Shown here in pieces: positions 9,076-18,871 of a DNA stretch of 64,000 nucleotides. Origin of the DNA: Notoacmeibacter marinus (GTDB lineage: Bacteria; Pseudomonadota; Alphaproteobacteria; Rhizobiales; Rhizobiaceae). Made by a program: the position numbers and the translations under genes. The stretch is from the NCBI RefSeq assembly GCF_002238045.1, contig NZ_NBYO01000001.1, forward strand, positions 1,178,001-1,242,000, read 5' to 3'. The first letter of the stretch is position 1; every line of letters starts with the position of its first letter. The notes beneath the pieces were generated by a model. It saw only the letters and a list, made by a program, of their open reading frames with translations, did not search any database and was not told the DNA's origin.

Positions 9076-9729
9076 CTACGCCTCCAGCGTGTCGATGGCG
9101 TTCTGCGCCTTTTCCAGAAAGTCGGCGATGTGGCCGCCATCGACAAGGCAGTGATGGACCTCGACCGACACCGCGCAGGACCAGCGGCCGGCTCCGTCCT
9201 CGACGAACTTGCCCCAGACGACGCGCGGCACGCAGTCGAGCGGGCCCTCCATCGCGTTGGTCAGCGCGGTGAAATCGACCTTCGGCGTGCAGCTCATATA
9301 GAGCCAGCCATCGTCCGTTGCAGGATTGTCGAGACCGGCGCTCGAGGCCGCTTCGCCGATCCGCCGCGTGGCATCGGCGGCAAAGGCGGCGTAGTCGGCC
9401 GCCTGCGGCACGGCGCAGAAGGCGAAGCTGCCATCGGGACGCGCCACGGTGGGCGACACGCCGATGCTCTCATGCTCCACCGCGCCGAGCGGCTCGCCAT
9501 CGGTGCCGCCGCGCAGGCGCTGGCGAAAGGGCACCACCGCATTGCCGGCCTGGCAGAACGCATGGAGCATGACGATGAAGGGCCGGTGGCCGGCCGGTTT
9601 CAGCACGGTCATCAGACGGGTGAGGTCGAGCCGCGCCGTCAGCCCGTATTGCGGGCGCTCATAACCCGAATAGAGGCGGAACGGGCCAGCATGGTCCCAA
9701 TGGTCGATGTCGATCTTGGTGGTGCGCAT
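9076..9729 (-). CDS. Chloramphenicol acetyltransferase-like protein
   Basis: 217 residues from ATG 9729 (MRTTKIDIDHWDHAGPF). It matches type A CAT proteins over the full length: the N-terminal W-x-R/H-x-x-x-F block, the SPTVA-like strand ESIGVSPTVA and the active-site motif HHCLVDGGH with the catalytic His at about 193 and the structural Asp at 197. Such homologues are common on Hyphomicrobiales chromosomes and are not evidence of clinical resistance; the natural acyl acceptor is unknown. It ends 6 bp from the AhpD-like gene, which is convergent. Confidence 0.85.
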   Translation of the reverse strand: MRTTKIDIDHWDHAGPFRLYSGYERPQYGLTARLDLTRLMTVLKPAGHRPFIVMLHAFCQAGNAVVPFRQRLRGGTDGEPLGAVEHESIGVSPTVARPDGSFAFCAVPQAADYAAFAADATRRIGEAASSAGLDNPATDDGWLYMSCTPKVDFTALTNAMEGPLDCVPRVVWGKFVEDGAGRWSCAVSVEVHHCLVDGGHIADFLEKAQNAIDTLEA

Positions 9730-9792
9730 GAGACGCCTTTTGCGCCGAAGCGGCGCGCCGAGCAAGCCCGTTTTCGGCCGCGCCGGGTCCGG

Positions 9793-10179
9793 TCAGATGA
9801 GCCAGAGCACCGCCAGAACGATGAGGCTTGCCGCGGCGAAGAGCGCCGCCAGCCAGGCGAGGTGGCCGCGCGGGATGGGATCGGCGGCGTGGGTGTTGAG
9901 CCGGTCCAGCAGGCCGCAACTGTTGCGCCAGGCAAGGTAGAAGATCAGCACGCCGACGGCGATGAAGCCGGTGGCAGCGAGTTTGGCAAGCCATGTCGGC
10001 TCGGCGGCGCGAAAGATTGCCTGGCTGGCGAGGCCGATGCCGACCGCGGCAAGGCCGGTGCGCATCCAGCCGGCGAAGGTCCGCTCATTGGCGAGCACCG
10101 TCCGGTCCTCGGCCCAGTCCGTCCGCTCCTCCGCCCATTTGGTCTTGGCGTCCTTGTCGCCGGTGTCGTCGCTCGCCAT
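9793..10179 (-). CDS. DUF202 (YidH-like) membrane protein
   Basis: 128 residues from ATG 10179. A charged N-terminus (about 1-30, rich in WAEERTDWAEDRT) leads into the DUF202 signature LANERTFAGWMRTGLAAVGIG, followed by three membrane segments at about 40-60, 70-90 and 105-128. The role of DUF202 proteins is not settled. It sits 63 bp before the CAT-like gene start on the same strand. The longer frame to 10323 is not chosen because its first 48 codons lack similarity. Confidence 0.75.
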   Translation of the reverse strand: MASDDTGDKDAKTKWAEERTDWAEDRTVLANERTFAGWMRTGLAAVGIGLASQAIFRAAEPTWLAKLAATGFIAVGVLIFYLAWRNSCGLLDRLNTHAADPIPRGHLAWLAALFAAASLIVLAVLWLI

Positions 10180-10684
10180 CGCGCCAGTCTGCCCGCCCGC
10201 GCGGCAAAAGCAAAGCACGGAGCCCTTGATTTTTGGCAAGGCGCGCGCCGAGAGCGCCACGGGCAGGCGCGCCAGCGACGGGGAAGAAATGAGCGATGGA
10301 TGGCGGCCGAAAGAGCGCGTCATCTGATGGTGTTGGGTGCGACCTTCCGGCCGCCATCCGGGCGAATTGTGGCGTTCACCGCTGTGACGGGCGGCCTTCC
10401 CGGTGGCACATGCCGCCCGTGGCCAAACCCCGCCGCCGACCCCATCGCCCCGCAGGGCTCGAACGGTGCCGGCTGTCGCAAACCCGTAGCCGAAGGGGAT
10501 TGCTGCACCCCACCGCCGATGACCACGGATTCGCTATCGGCGCGCTACGCTCGCCCCGCCCCCACGACATCTCCGGTTCGCGATCCCGTCGCTCCTGGAA
10601 GGCAGTGGATAGGAGGATAAGGCAGGTTTAGGAGGGGTGGATAAGAATGTTTCGACCGCGCCGGCGGCGCGTCACCGTTTTGGC

Positions 10685-10715
10685 ATGGATCCTCGGGTCG
10701 GTGCCCGAGGATGAC
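10685..10715. repeat. Intergenic palindromic element, copy 1
   Basis: A perfect 9-bp inverted repeat ATCCTCGGG (10689-10697) / CCCGAGGAT (10704-10712), bordered by ATGG on the left and GAC on the right. The same borders occur in opposite orientation at 10808-10863, marking both as copies of one dispersed family. Confidence 0.65.
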
Positions 10716-10807
10716 GACCGTGTTTTGTGTTTCGTCTGTCCTGAACCGGTGTCGAATACAGAGCCGCATCGCGGCGCTGGAGAACCCGGCAATCCCATAG
10801 CAGCTTC

Positions 10808-10863
10808 GTCATCCTCGGACCATGTCGTCGGGCTCGATCCGATGATGGATCCGAGGATCCATG
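10808..10863. repeat. Intergenic palindromic element, copy 2 (inverted, longer)
   Basis: The ends GTCATCCTCGGA (10808-10819) and TCCGAGGATCCAT (10850-10862) are the flipped borders of the element at 10685. An inner CGTCGG/CCGATG stem is nested between them. The palindromic halves pair over 9 bp. Confidence 0.65.
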
Positions 10864-10941
10864 CCTGCACCATCAAATGTCATCGCGGCGGTCGGAGAAT
10901 GCGTGGACGGTAACGATGCGACCCTTTCCATCCCCCACCCC

Positions 10942-11015
10942 GGACCCATGGTCCGACCCTCCCCACAATGGGGGAGGGTGTGCGTCGCGCTTCCCTCTAC
11001 CCAACGGGGAGAGGG
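10942..11015. repeat. Cluster of three hairpins
   Basis: GGACC-CAT-GGTCC (10942-10954), ACCCTCCCC/GGGGAGGGT (10956-10964 / 10971-10979) and CCCTCT/AGAGGG (10993-10998 / 11010-11015) follow each other closely. They lack T-tracts and look like dispersed repeat DNA, not terminators. Confidence 0.55.
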
Positions 11016-11193
11016 ATAGGCAGGCACGGCGAGGCATCGTCGAGCCGATGCCGCACTTGGGTGAGGGGGCTGCCCTTAGCCCCTCATCCAACTACGCCAT
11101 CGATCCGCTTCGCGGATCGTGTCTGCGTACCTGGCTCGCGCCACGCGTCGCTCCCCGTCCTGCGGCCCCCCAAAGGGGCGAAGGAAAGCGCCT

Positions 11194-11514
11194 TCAATTC
11201 CGGCCCAGCATCAGCGTCGGGTCGAAACGTTCGTCCTTCTTCAGCGGGCGCGGCGAACGGCCCGTCACGCCATCCTCCCGCCAGCGCAGATCGGCCAGCG
11301 TCGCCTCCATCATCCGTTCCCACTCGGCTTCGCACGCGGCACGCTCCATCGCGTCCTGCCGTTCCATGCGCCGCGCGGCGCGGCGGTGATGTAGCAGCAG
11401 CCCCAGCAAACCGAGCGCGAAAGCCAGCGGCAGGATCAGCATCAAGGCCTTGATCGCGTCCGGTGCGGACTGGAACGTGTCGAGCAGATCGGCGCGGAAA
11501 TTGTAGTCGTCCAT
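11194..11514 (-). CDS. Small membrane protein of unknown function behind a structured leader
   Basis: 106 residues, ATG at 11514. A single hydrophobic segment spans about residues 22-42 (ALMLILPLAFALGLLGLLL), followed by a basic and then acidic amphipathic region (RRAARRMERQDAMERAACEAEWERMMEATLADL) likely to be a cytoplasmic coiled coil. I do not recognise the family. The SD AAGGGGAG lies 7 nt before the ATG but is locked in a 10-bp inverted repeat of the upstream leader, so translation is probably regulated. Confidence 0.75.
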   Translation of the reverse strand: MDDYNFRADLLDTFQSAPDAIKALMLILPLAFALGLLGLLLHHRRAARRMERQDAMERAACEAEWERMMEATLADLRWREDGVTGRSPRPLKKDERFDPTLMLGRN

Positions 11515-11736
11515 CGGTCAACTCCCCTTGAGAAAAGGAAATCGGCCACCAGGCTTTGGGCGCTGGTGACCGGGGAGTTGATAAACCGCGTGTACGGCCG
11601 CCCCGACCTTTAGGCTTTCGCCCTGAACATACGTCGAGGCCTCCCCGGCCATAGCTGGTCGAGAAGGATATCGGCCGGCGCGATACCGGCCAACACGCGG
11701 GGTTATCAAGCCCCAGACCGGAATATTTTCCGGCCC
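11515..11736 (-). promoter_or_regulatory. Structured RNA leader with a Shine-Dalgarno-sequestering switch (unidentified, riboswitch-like)
   Basis: Read on the minus strand. (a) A hairpin CCGGAA/TTCCGG (11733-11718). (b) A long P1 stem: GGGG (11714-11711) with CCCC (11575-11572), UUGAUAA (11709-11703) with UUAUCAA (11584-11578), CCGCGUGU (11700-11693) with ACACGCGG (11593-11586). (c) Inside P1, a branched domain: GGCCGG/CCGGCC (11691-11686/11678-11673), CUCGACC/GGUCGGG (11663-11657/11608-11602), GGCC/GGCC, and GGGC-GAAA-GCCU with a GNRA loop (11623-11612). (d) A platform: UCAACUCCCC (11581-11572) pairs perfectly with GGGGAGUUGA (11527-11518), which holds the SD, enclosing a 9-bp hairpin GGUCACCAG/CUGGUGGCC (11571-11563/11552-11544). 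Strand 11581-11572 is needed by both P1 and the SD stem, so the two folds exclude each other. I do not match it to any riboswitch class I know. Confidence 0.65.
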
Positions 11737-11742
11737 GTGATT

Positions 11743-11748
11743 CTTATA
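11743..11748 (-). promoter_or_regulatory. Possible -10 element for the leader transcript
   Basis: TATAAG on the minus strand would start transcription near 11736, just before the first leader hairpin. No good -35 is visible 17 bp upstream, so the assignment is weak. Confidence 0.3.
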
Positions 11749-11907
11749 GGGGAAGAGTTTGGGTGAGGGAAGGGCGGAGAGATCATAGGGAGCCGCCTTG
11801 GCCGTAACTGTCCATAATTACATGATATGGCAAAATTACTTGTAATAGGACAAATATTGTATCAAAAGAGATTGTTATAAATAATATTGATTGAACTTCA
11901 TGATAAA

Positions 11908-12804
11908 ATGAAACGTAAGAAAGAGAAAATTAACGGCGTATGTCGCCTTACAGGCGAGTTCGGCAGGTTTGTCGATTCGCATTTGCTGCCGAAGGCGCTT
12001 ACGAGAGCGGACGGCGTTGATCCTTACTTGATTCAGGCAGGCTATGGGCGAACGATGAAGCGGTTCAGTAGTTGGTATGATCGGAGATTAGTGACGTCAG
12101 CAGGCGAAAAGATTTTGGCCGAGTACGATAACTGGGCAATTCGTGAACTACGTAAGCAGAAGTTGGTATGGAGTGGCTGGGGACCGATGCAGTCCCTCAC
12201 TGACGTAAATTTCTTTGCTGCCGATCAATGGGGTACCCGGACGTTAAAGGGTACAGATTGGAAGTATCTTCGCCTGTTTTTCTTGAGTCTTTTATGGCGA
12301 GCGGCCGCTAGTAACCTGAAAGAATTCTCGGAGATTAGTCTCTCGGACAGCGACCTTGAAAGGCTGCGGAATATGATTGTTGACGGTAATCCCGAGCCTC
12401 TAGAATTTTTTCCGACAACCTTGACGCAGCTTTCTACGCTCGGTGTCAATCACAATCACGCGCCTATGGCCGAACAGAAAATTATGCCGAGTACGTCGTT
12501 AAACGGAACTACTTGGAAGATGCCGATATTTCGATTTTATATCGATGGGCTTATTATTCATTTTTCTCGTCTTGCGATTGAGGAAAATCAAAATTTTTTC
12601 CCAAAATTTCTAACCGTAGGATGTCAGGACGAATTGGTGGTAACTACGCTGCCTTATAAAGGATCGTTTCAAGCCCAGAACCTCATGGTGGTTCAAATGG
12701 AATCCACCATAGGGCGGGCGTTGCCTGAAGAGATCAGTCAATTAATCAGCGAGCCGGCAAGGCAGCATATGGAGTCTATTCTGGAATCTTTGGCTACAGA
12801 ATAG
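11908..12804 (+). CDS. AT-rich orphan protein with a C-x(n)-SHLLPK motif, unknown function
   Basis: 298 residues from ATG 11908; a TTG at 11887 would add seven. Neither start has a strong SD. Base composition is sharply lower in GC than all neighbours (one 60-base stretch at 12541-12600 has only 20 G/C), codon use differs, and the flanks from about 11806 are also AT-rich, all signs of horizontal transfer. The N-terminus GVCRLTGEFGRFVDSHLLPKALT resembles the degenerate zinc/HNH-like opening of a group of accessory 'hypothetical' proteins (C-x2-C/T ... SHxxPK), but only one Cys of the pair remains. The rest is mixed alpha/beta with no membrane segment. A nuclease or defence role is possible but unproven. 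Confidence 0.7.
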   Translation: MKRKKEKINGVCRLTGEFGRFVDSHLLPKALTRADGVDPYLIQAGYGRTMKRFSSWYDRRLVTSAGEKILAEYDNWAIRELRKQKLVWSGWGPMQSLTDVNFFAADQWGTRTLKGTDWKYLRLFFLSLLWRAAASNLKEFSEISLSDSDLERLRNMIVDGNPEPLEFFPTTLTQLSTLGVNHNHAPMAEQKIMPSTSLNGTTWKMPIFRFYIDGLIIHFSRLAIEENQNFFPKFLTVGCQDELVVTTLPYKGSFQAQNLMVVQMESTIGRALPEEISQLISEPARQHMESILESLATE

Positions 12805-12887
12805 AACGCTGCCGGCTAACAATATTGCAATTCTGACCCGACCGCTTGTTACCACAGCCGATGAAAAAGTTACGGGCCGCCTAACCC

Positions 12888-14708
<1,821 letters not shown>

Positions 14709-14926
14709 GGTGGCGCACTTTCTAAGAAGAACTGTCGGAGAAGGGAAAGCTGGCGCGCATATAGCGGCAAATGGTGCGTCGCGAAAGGGGTCGCGGGGGC
14801 AGGTTGCGGCCGTTTGGGTAGGCCGGCACGGCGGGCGCTGCTGCCTTGACTTTCAGGTTGGCGCTTGTTTGAAGCGCAAGGGGAGCTCTCCAGGCTATCG
14901 TTTCATCAAAAGAGCGGGACAGTGTC

Positions 14927-16207
14927 ATGCGCAGCGACAGTTCGTCTGCAGTTCCCACCAGCTATGCGCGCTATACTGGCTATCTGGTCTATTTCGTGAT
15001 CGCCGCGCTGCCTCTTTCATTTGCCCTCGCCCATATCCTGATGGAGCTGGCGAATTACCAGACCTATCGCGTACGGCGCGAATTCACCGGCTACAGCCAG
15101 GTGGTCCTGATCGCGCTTCTGCTATGGGGATGTCTGAAGAATCGGCAGGTCTTCGATTGGCGCATTCTCGGCTTGATGGCCGTGCCGATCTTGGTCTTGG
15201 CCGGTCATTTCCTAACAGGAACCGATGACGATATCGGGCGGGCGCTTTGGCGATGGGTTTTGATATGGCTTTTCGCGCTTGTCTTTTACGGTGCTGTGCG
15301 CAGCGGGACGATTGCGGTTGCGGCAAAAGGTGTTGTTTATGCCTTCGTTACCGGTTCGTTGCTCTACACGGTCTTCGCGCTAGTCCATCATTTCGGACTT
15401 GGGCATCTGGAAGACCTGAACAGCCAAAATTTACTTGGCTTCGGCAATGTTCGTGCATCAACGAGGCTCTTTGTACCTGCTATCATGTGTGCGATCGTGC
15501 CGGCCGCGCTTCCATCGCTGCCGATCCGACGTCGCGTCATGTTTCTCGCTGCCGCTCTCATCATCAGCCTGCTCAGCGGATATACCGGATCGCGCAGCAC
15601 GATCCTGGCTCTGATGTCGATCAGCGTGATGGCCTTTCTGCTTTCGCGAGGGTTCGGCTACTGGCGCATAGCCGTTACCACCACTGCCGTGGTTGGATTT
15701 GGCCTTGTGGCGGCAAGATTTTTGCCAAGCGTCGAGTATTTCGGCTTGGATATAACACGCAATCATGACAGCGGCCGGATGGAGATCTGGTCCGCAGTTT
15801 TCGAGTACGTGTTGCAATCGCCGTTCTTCGGATGGGGCGGCATCGGATTTCCCGATCCCGTCCCAGGTGGACCCAGCAATGCCCATAATATCGTTCTGCA
15901 GATCTTCTACGAGGTCGGGCTGGTCGGTCTGGTGTCCATGGCGATCCTGGCTGCGCTTTTTCTTCTCCGTGTTCTAAGAATCGTGCAAGACAAGGCCGCA
16001 TCGCCCTATGTGACAGCGACGGCGCTTGCGGCCTGCGCTATCATGGCCGATGCGCTGGTTTCGCCGGCCCTGTGGTTCCAATATTCCGCCTTTCTCTTCG
16101 TCGTGCTGGCTGTCATGATGCTGACGGCAAAACAGGAACCGCGCCCGGTCGGCAATGCTGTACCGCGGGGCGCCGAAGGACCCGCCGACAGCGAAGCGGC
16201 AGGGTAG
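14927..16207 (+). CDS. O-antigen ligase family protein (Wzy_C/WaaL-like)
   Basis: 426 residues with about 11-12 membrane segments. The large periplasmic loop typical of WaaL/Wzy lies between the [10 protein letters not shown] segment and [23 protein letters not shown]; the latter, with GIGFPD and [15 protein letters not shown], is the Wzy_C signature in which Arg and His residues contact undecaprenyl-linked glycan. It could join O-antigen to lipid A core or polymerise an exopolysaccharide. No other surface-polysaccharide gene is adjacent; a GT4 glycosyltransferase lies 30 kb away. The C-terminal 30 residues are polar and likely cytoplasmic. Confidence 0.8.
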   Translation: MRSDSSSAVPTSYARYTGYLVYFVIAALPLSFALAHILMELANYQTYRVRREFTGYSQVVLIALLLWGCLKNRQVFDWRILGLMAVPILVLAGHFLTGTDDDIGRALWRWVLIWLFALVFYGAVRSGTIAVAAKGVVYAFVTGSLLYTVFALVHHFGLGHLEDLNSQNLLGFGNVRASTRLFVPAIMCAIVPAALPSLPIRRRVMFLAAALIISLLSGYTGSRSTILALMSISVMAFLLSRGFGYWRIAVTTTAVVGFGLVAARFLPSVEYFGLDITRNHDSGRMEIWSAVFEYVLQSPFFGWGGIGFPDPVPGGPSNAHNIVLQIFYEVGLVGLVSMAILAALFLLRVLRIVQDKAASPYVTATALAACAIMADALVSPALWFQYSAFLFVVLAVMMLTAKQEPRPVGNAVPRGAEGPADSEAAG

Positions 16208-16224
16208 AACGGTCGCGCCGAGCC

Positions 16225-17379
16225 CTATGGTTTCACGATTTCCCGTGCGCGGCGGTCGATCCCCTCCACCGCGTCCAGGGCCAGCGGTTCCGGCTCCCCC
16301 GCCAGCGCGTCCATCGCTGCTTCGACCCGTTCGGCCATATCGAGAAAGCCGATCCTGCCGGCGATGAACCCATCCAGCGCCGCTTCCTTGGCGCCGTTCA
16401 GCACGGCACCGGCCGCTTTACCTTCATCGAGCGCGCGGCGAGCGAGCGCAATGGATGGGAAACGTGTTTCATCGGGCGCTTCGAATTCGAGACGGGCGAG
16501 CTTTGCGAAGTCGAGACGTTCGACGGGCAGCGGGGCGCGCTCCGGCCAGGTCAGCGCATAGGCGATGGGAATGCGCATGTCGGGCGGACCGAGCTGCGCC
16601 AGAACGGAGCCATCGCGGTAGCGCACCATGGAATGGACGATGGATTGGGGGTGGACGATCACTTCGATCTGTTCGGGCGCCAGCTGAAACAGGTGCTGCG
16701 CCTCGATCATCTCCAAGGCCTTGTTGAACATCGATGCGCTGTCGATGGAAATTTTCAGCCCCATCGACCAGTTGGGATGTGCCGCTGCGGTCTTTGCCGT
16801 GACGGTAGCCATCTTCTCGCGTCTCCAGGTGCGGAACGGCCCGCCCGATGCGGTCAGTACGACGCTCTCGACGGCTTGGCGGTCATGACCGGCCAGAACC
16901 TGATAGATGGCATTGTGTTCCGAATCGACCGGCAGGAGCGTCGCGCCATGGGCTTCGCATTCGTTCAAGAAGAGGCGGCCGGCGCAAACGAGACATTCCT
17001 TGTTGGCCAAGGCAATGACGCCGCCATTGCGAACCGCCGCCAATGTCGGCGCCAGACCGGCAATGCCGACGATTGCGGCCATGGTGACGTCGACGGGCCG
17101 GCTAGCCGCCTCGATGACGGCGTTACGACCGGCGGCGACTTCGATATGGGTGCCAGAGAGCGCTTCCTTCAAATCGCGATAGCGGCTCTCATCCGCCGTG
17201 ACGGCGATGCGCGCTTTGTGCTTTCTGGCCTGCCTGGCGAGAAGCGCAATGTTGGATGCGCCGGTCAGTGCTTCGACAGTGAAAGCTCCGTCTTCCGTAT
17301 GACCCAGCACATCAAGCGTCGACACGCCGATGGAGCCCGTCGCGCCGAGAATGGAAACGGAGCGTGGCTCCTGCACCAT
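16225..17379 (-). CDS. dxr: 1-deoxy-D-xylulose 5-phosphate reductoisomerase
   Basis: 384 residues from ATG 17379 (MVQEPRSVSILGATG). It shows the NADPH-binding GATGSIG, the LANKECLVCAG segment, the catalytic loop SASGGPFR, the metal-site LPVDSEHNAIYQ, NWSMGLKISIDSASMFNK and VHPQSIVHSMVRY. It makes 2-C-methyl-D-erythritol 4-phosphate in the MEP isoprenoid pathway. It is a lone second dxr-type locus rather than the usual uppS-cdsA-dxr-rseP cluster, so it may be one of two copies or a relocated single copy. Its start overlaps the aldo/keto reductase stop (TGATG), indicating coupled translation. Confidence 0.93.
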   Translation of the reverse strand: MVQEPRSVSILGATGSIGVSTLDVLGHTEDGAFTVEALTGASNIALLARQARKHKARIAVTADESRYRDLKEALSGTHIEVAAGRNAVIEAASRPVDVTMAAIVGIAGLAPTLAAVRNGGVIALANKECLVCAGRLFLNECEAHGATLLPVDSEHNAIYQVLAGHDRQAVESVVLTASGGPFRTWRREKMATVTAKTAAAHPNWSMGLKISIDSASMFNKALEMIEAQHLFQLAPEQIEVIVHPQSIVHSMVRYRDGSVLAQLGPPDMRIPIAYALTWPERAPLPVERLDFAKLARLEFEAPDETRFPSIALARRALDEGKAAGAVLNGAKEAALDGFIAGRIGFLDMAERVEAAMDALAGEPEPLALDAVEGIDRRAREIVKP

Positions 17380-18374
17380 CAGCAATAATCCTCGACGCCC
17401 ATCGTCTGGTTCGGGGCGTAACGCGCGCCATGGGCAAAACCGGCGGGCAGGATGGTTTCGACGGCGGCGATCTGCTCCGTCGTCAGCGTAATGGCCGCAG
17501 CTTCGGCATTCTGTTCCAGATGAACCGGGCTGCGCGTGCCAGGAATGACGTGGATATGTGGCGCGCGGGCCAGAACCCAGGCATTGGCTAAAACCGGGGC
17601 CGGCAGGCCTATTTCGGCCGCCAGGACACGAAAAGCGGCGATCTTCTCTTCGTTGCGGGGGAAATTCTCGGCGCTGAAACGAGGATTGGCGCGGCGGAAA
17701 TCACTCGCAGCAAATTGTTCGGGGACGAGGGGCGTATCGCCGAACACACCGCGACCAAGCGATGAGAAGGCTACGAACGCGGTTCCCAAACGACCGCAAA
17801 GGTCGATCATGCCGAGTTCGGGAAGGCGTGTCCAAAGCGAATATTCGCTCTGAACGGCTCGAATCGGAAAAACGGATGCAGCGCGTTCGAGCGTGTAAGG
17901 GCCGCATTCGGAAAGACCGATCCCACCGATCATGCCTTCCTCGACCCAGCGTCCCATGGCTTCGATCGTCGGCTCGATCGGTGTTTCGGGGTTGCGCCGG
18001 TGAATGTAATAGAGCTCGACGTGATCGGTGTTCAGCCGTTTCAGCGATTTTTCCAACTCGCCGCGCAGATAGCCCGGATCGTTGTCGATCTGCCGGGGCG
18101 GACCGGCTACGATCGCACCTTTCGTCGCCAGGGCGATGCGCGCACGGGTCTCAGGGCGATCGGCGAAATATCGGCCGATGATGGATTCGCAGACCCCGTC
18201 GCCGCCATAGATGTTGGCGACATCCCAATGTGTGACGCCAACCTCCAGCGCCTTGTCCATCGTGGCGCGGCTCGTCTCTTCGTTCGTCGCGCCGTACATG
18301 CCGCCAAAGCTCATAGCGCCGAGACCGACCGAAAGCACGAGAGGGCCATCGGCTCCCAGCGTTCGATGTTCCAT
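17379..18374 (-). CDS. Aldo/keto reductase
   Basis: 331 residues with the (beta/alpha)8 AKR fold. The opening GADGPLVLSVGLGAMSFGGMYG, the catalytic Asp/Tyr in HWDVANIYGGDGVCE, the Lys of LATKG and the His of ELYYIHRRNPETP make up the AKR tetrad; NADPH-binding residues lie in IPGTRSPVHLEQNAEA. It is most like AKR13/YajO-type enzymes. The substrate is unknown. It is translationally coupled to dxr downstream, which might suggest a role near the MEP pathway, and is divergent from arsR, so it could also belong to the arsenic-responsive unit. Confidence 0.85.
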   Translation of the reverse strand: MEHRTLGADGPLVLSVGLGAMSFGGMYGATNEETSRATMDKALEVGVTHWDVANIYGGDGVCESIIGRYFADRPETRARIALATKGAIVAGPPRQIDNDPGYLRGELEKSLKRLNTDHVELYYIHRRNPETPIEPTIEAMGRWVEEGMIGGIGLSECGPYTLERAASVFPIRAVQSEYSLWTRLPELGMIDLCGRLGTAFVAFSSLGRGVFGDTPLVPEQFAASDFRRANPRFSAENFPRNEEKIAAFRVLAAEIGLPAPVLANAWVLARAPHIHVIPGTRSPVHLEQNAEAAAITLTTEQIAAVETILPAGFAHGARYAPNQTMGVEDYC

Positions 18375-18518
18375 GAGTCATATTCCTTTTCGGTTCGCCG
18401 GAAGGTTTAGCGGTGTTCCGGCAACGCGCAAGAGTGAAGATGTCTTCGTTGCGGCACTCCAACCCGAATAGTGAATCTACCGGCTCGACTTTCCAACTGT
18501 ATCTGTTAATCTCGATAT

Positions 18519-18869
18519 ATGGATATTGAAAAGGCCACCCTCGTGCTCACTGCGCTGTCTCAGTCTTCACGATTGGAGGCATTCCGTCTGCTCGTTCGTC
18601 ACGAGCCGCATGGACTGCCAGCAGGACAGATAGCCGATCATCTGGGAGTGCCACAGAATACGATGTCGTCCCATCTCTCTGTCCTGTCTCGTGCCGGACT
18701 GACAAAAAGTCAGCGTCGCAGCCGCTTGATCATCTATCGCGCCGACCTCGCGGCGCTGCGCGAGGTTTTGCTGTTCCTGGCCAAGGATTGCTGCGACGGA
18801 AAGCCGGAACTTTGCGGCCCTCTGATAACCAGTCTCGCATCATGCTCGCGACAATCGGAAGGAGTCTGA
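18519..18869 (+). CDS. ArsR-family transcriptional repressor
   Basis: 116 residues with a winged helix: LSQSSRLEAFRLLVRHEPHGLPAGQIADHLGVPQNTMSSHLSVL is split over the recognition helices at about 12-55. Cys residues near the C-terminus (DCCDGKPELCG and ASC) can form the As(III)/Sb(III) site of the dimerisation-domain sensing subtypes. It lies 2 bp before arsC with the SD of arsC inside its 3' end. The 145-bp gap to the divergent aldo/keto reductase probably carries its operator; TATC-N9-GATA near 18502 is a weak candidate. Confidence 0.85.
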   Translation: MDIEKATLVLTALSQSSRLEAFRLLVRHEPHGLPAGQIADHLGVPQNTMSSHLSVLSRAGLTKSQRRSRLIIYRADLAALREVLLFLAKDCCDGKPELCGPLITSLASCSRQSEGV

Positions 18870-18871
18870 GA

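Larger units (their letters stand above)
10180..11193. other. About 1 kb non-coding stretch with dispersed palindromes
   Basis: No reading frame in this stretch has family resemblance, a proper SD or steady codon use. The first part (10324-10640) is GC-rich, featureless DNA that could be gene decay. From about 10685 it holds several hairpin elements described separately, and from 11040 to 11190 a GC-rich mosaic with CGATCCGCTTCGCGGATCG (11100-11118) and CCCCCCAAAGGGG. This pattern is that of intergenic repeat DNA. Confidence 0.6.

Noticed and set aside
9076-9729. Chloramphenicol acetyltransferase gene considered as an acquired resistance element
   Set aside because: Base composition matches its neighbours and there are no insertion sequences or integron features; it looks like a native chromosomal gene.
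10296-10640. Several overlapping frames on both strands upstream of the DUF202 gene
   Set aside because: No SD, no similarity, and biased composition; treated as non-coding or decayed DNA.
11518-11709. A 63-codon frame on the minus strand covering the structured leader, ending 3 nt before the 106-aa gene
   Set aside because: It starts from TTG without a convincing SD, has no recognisable family, and the segment is better explained by long base-paired stems. A short leader peptide cannot be ruled out entirely.
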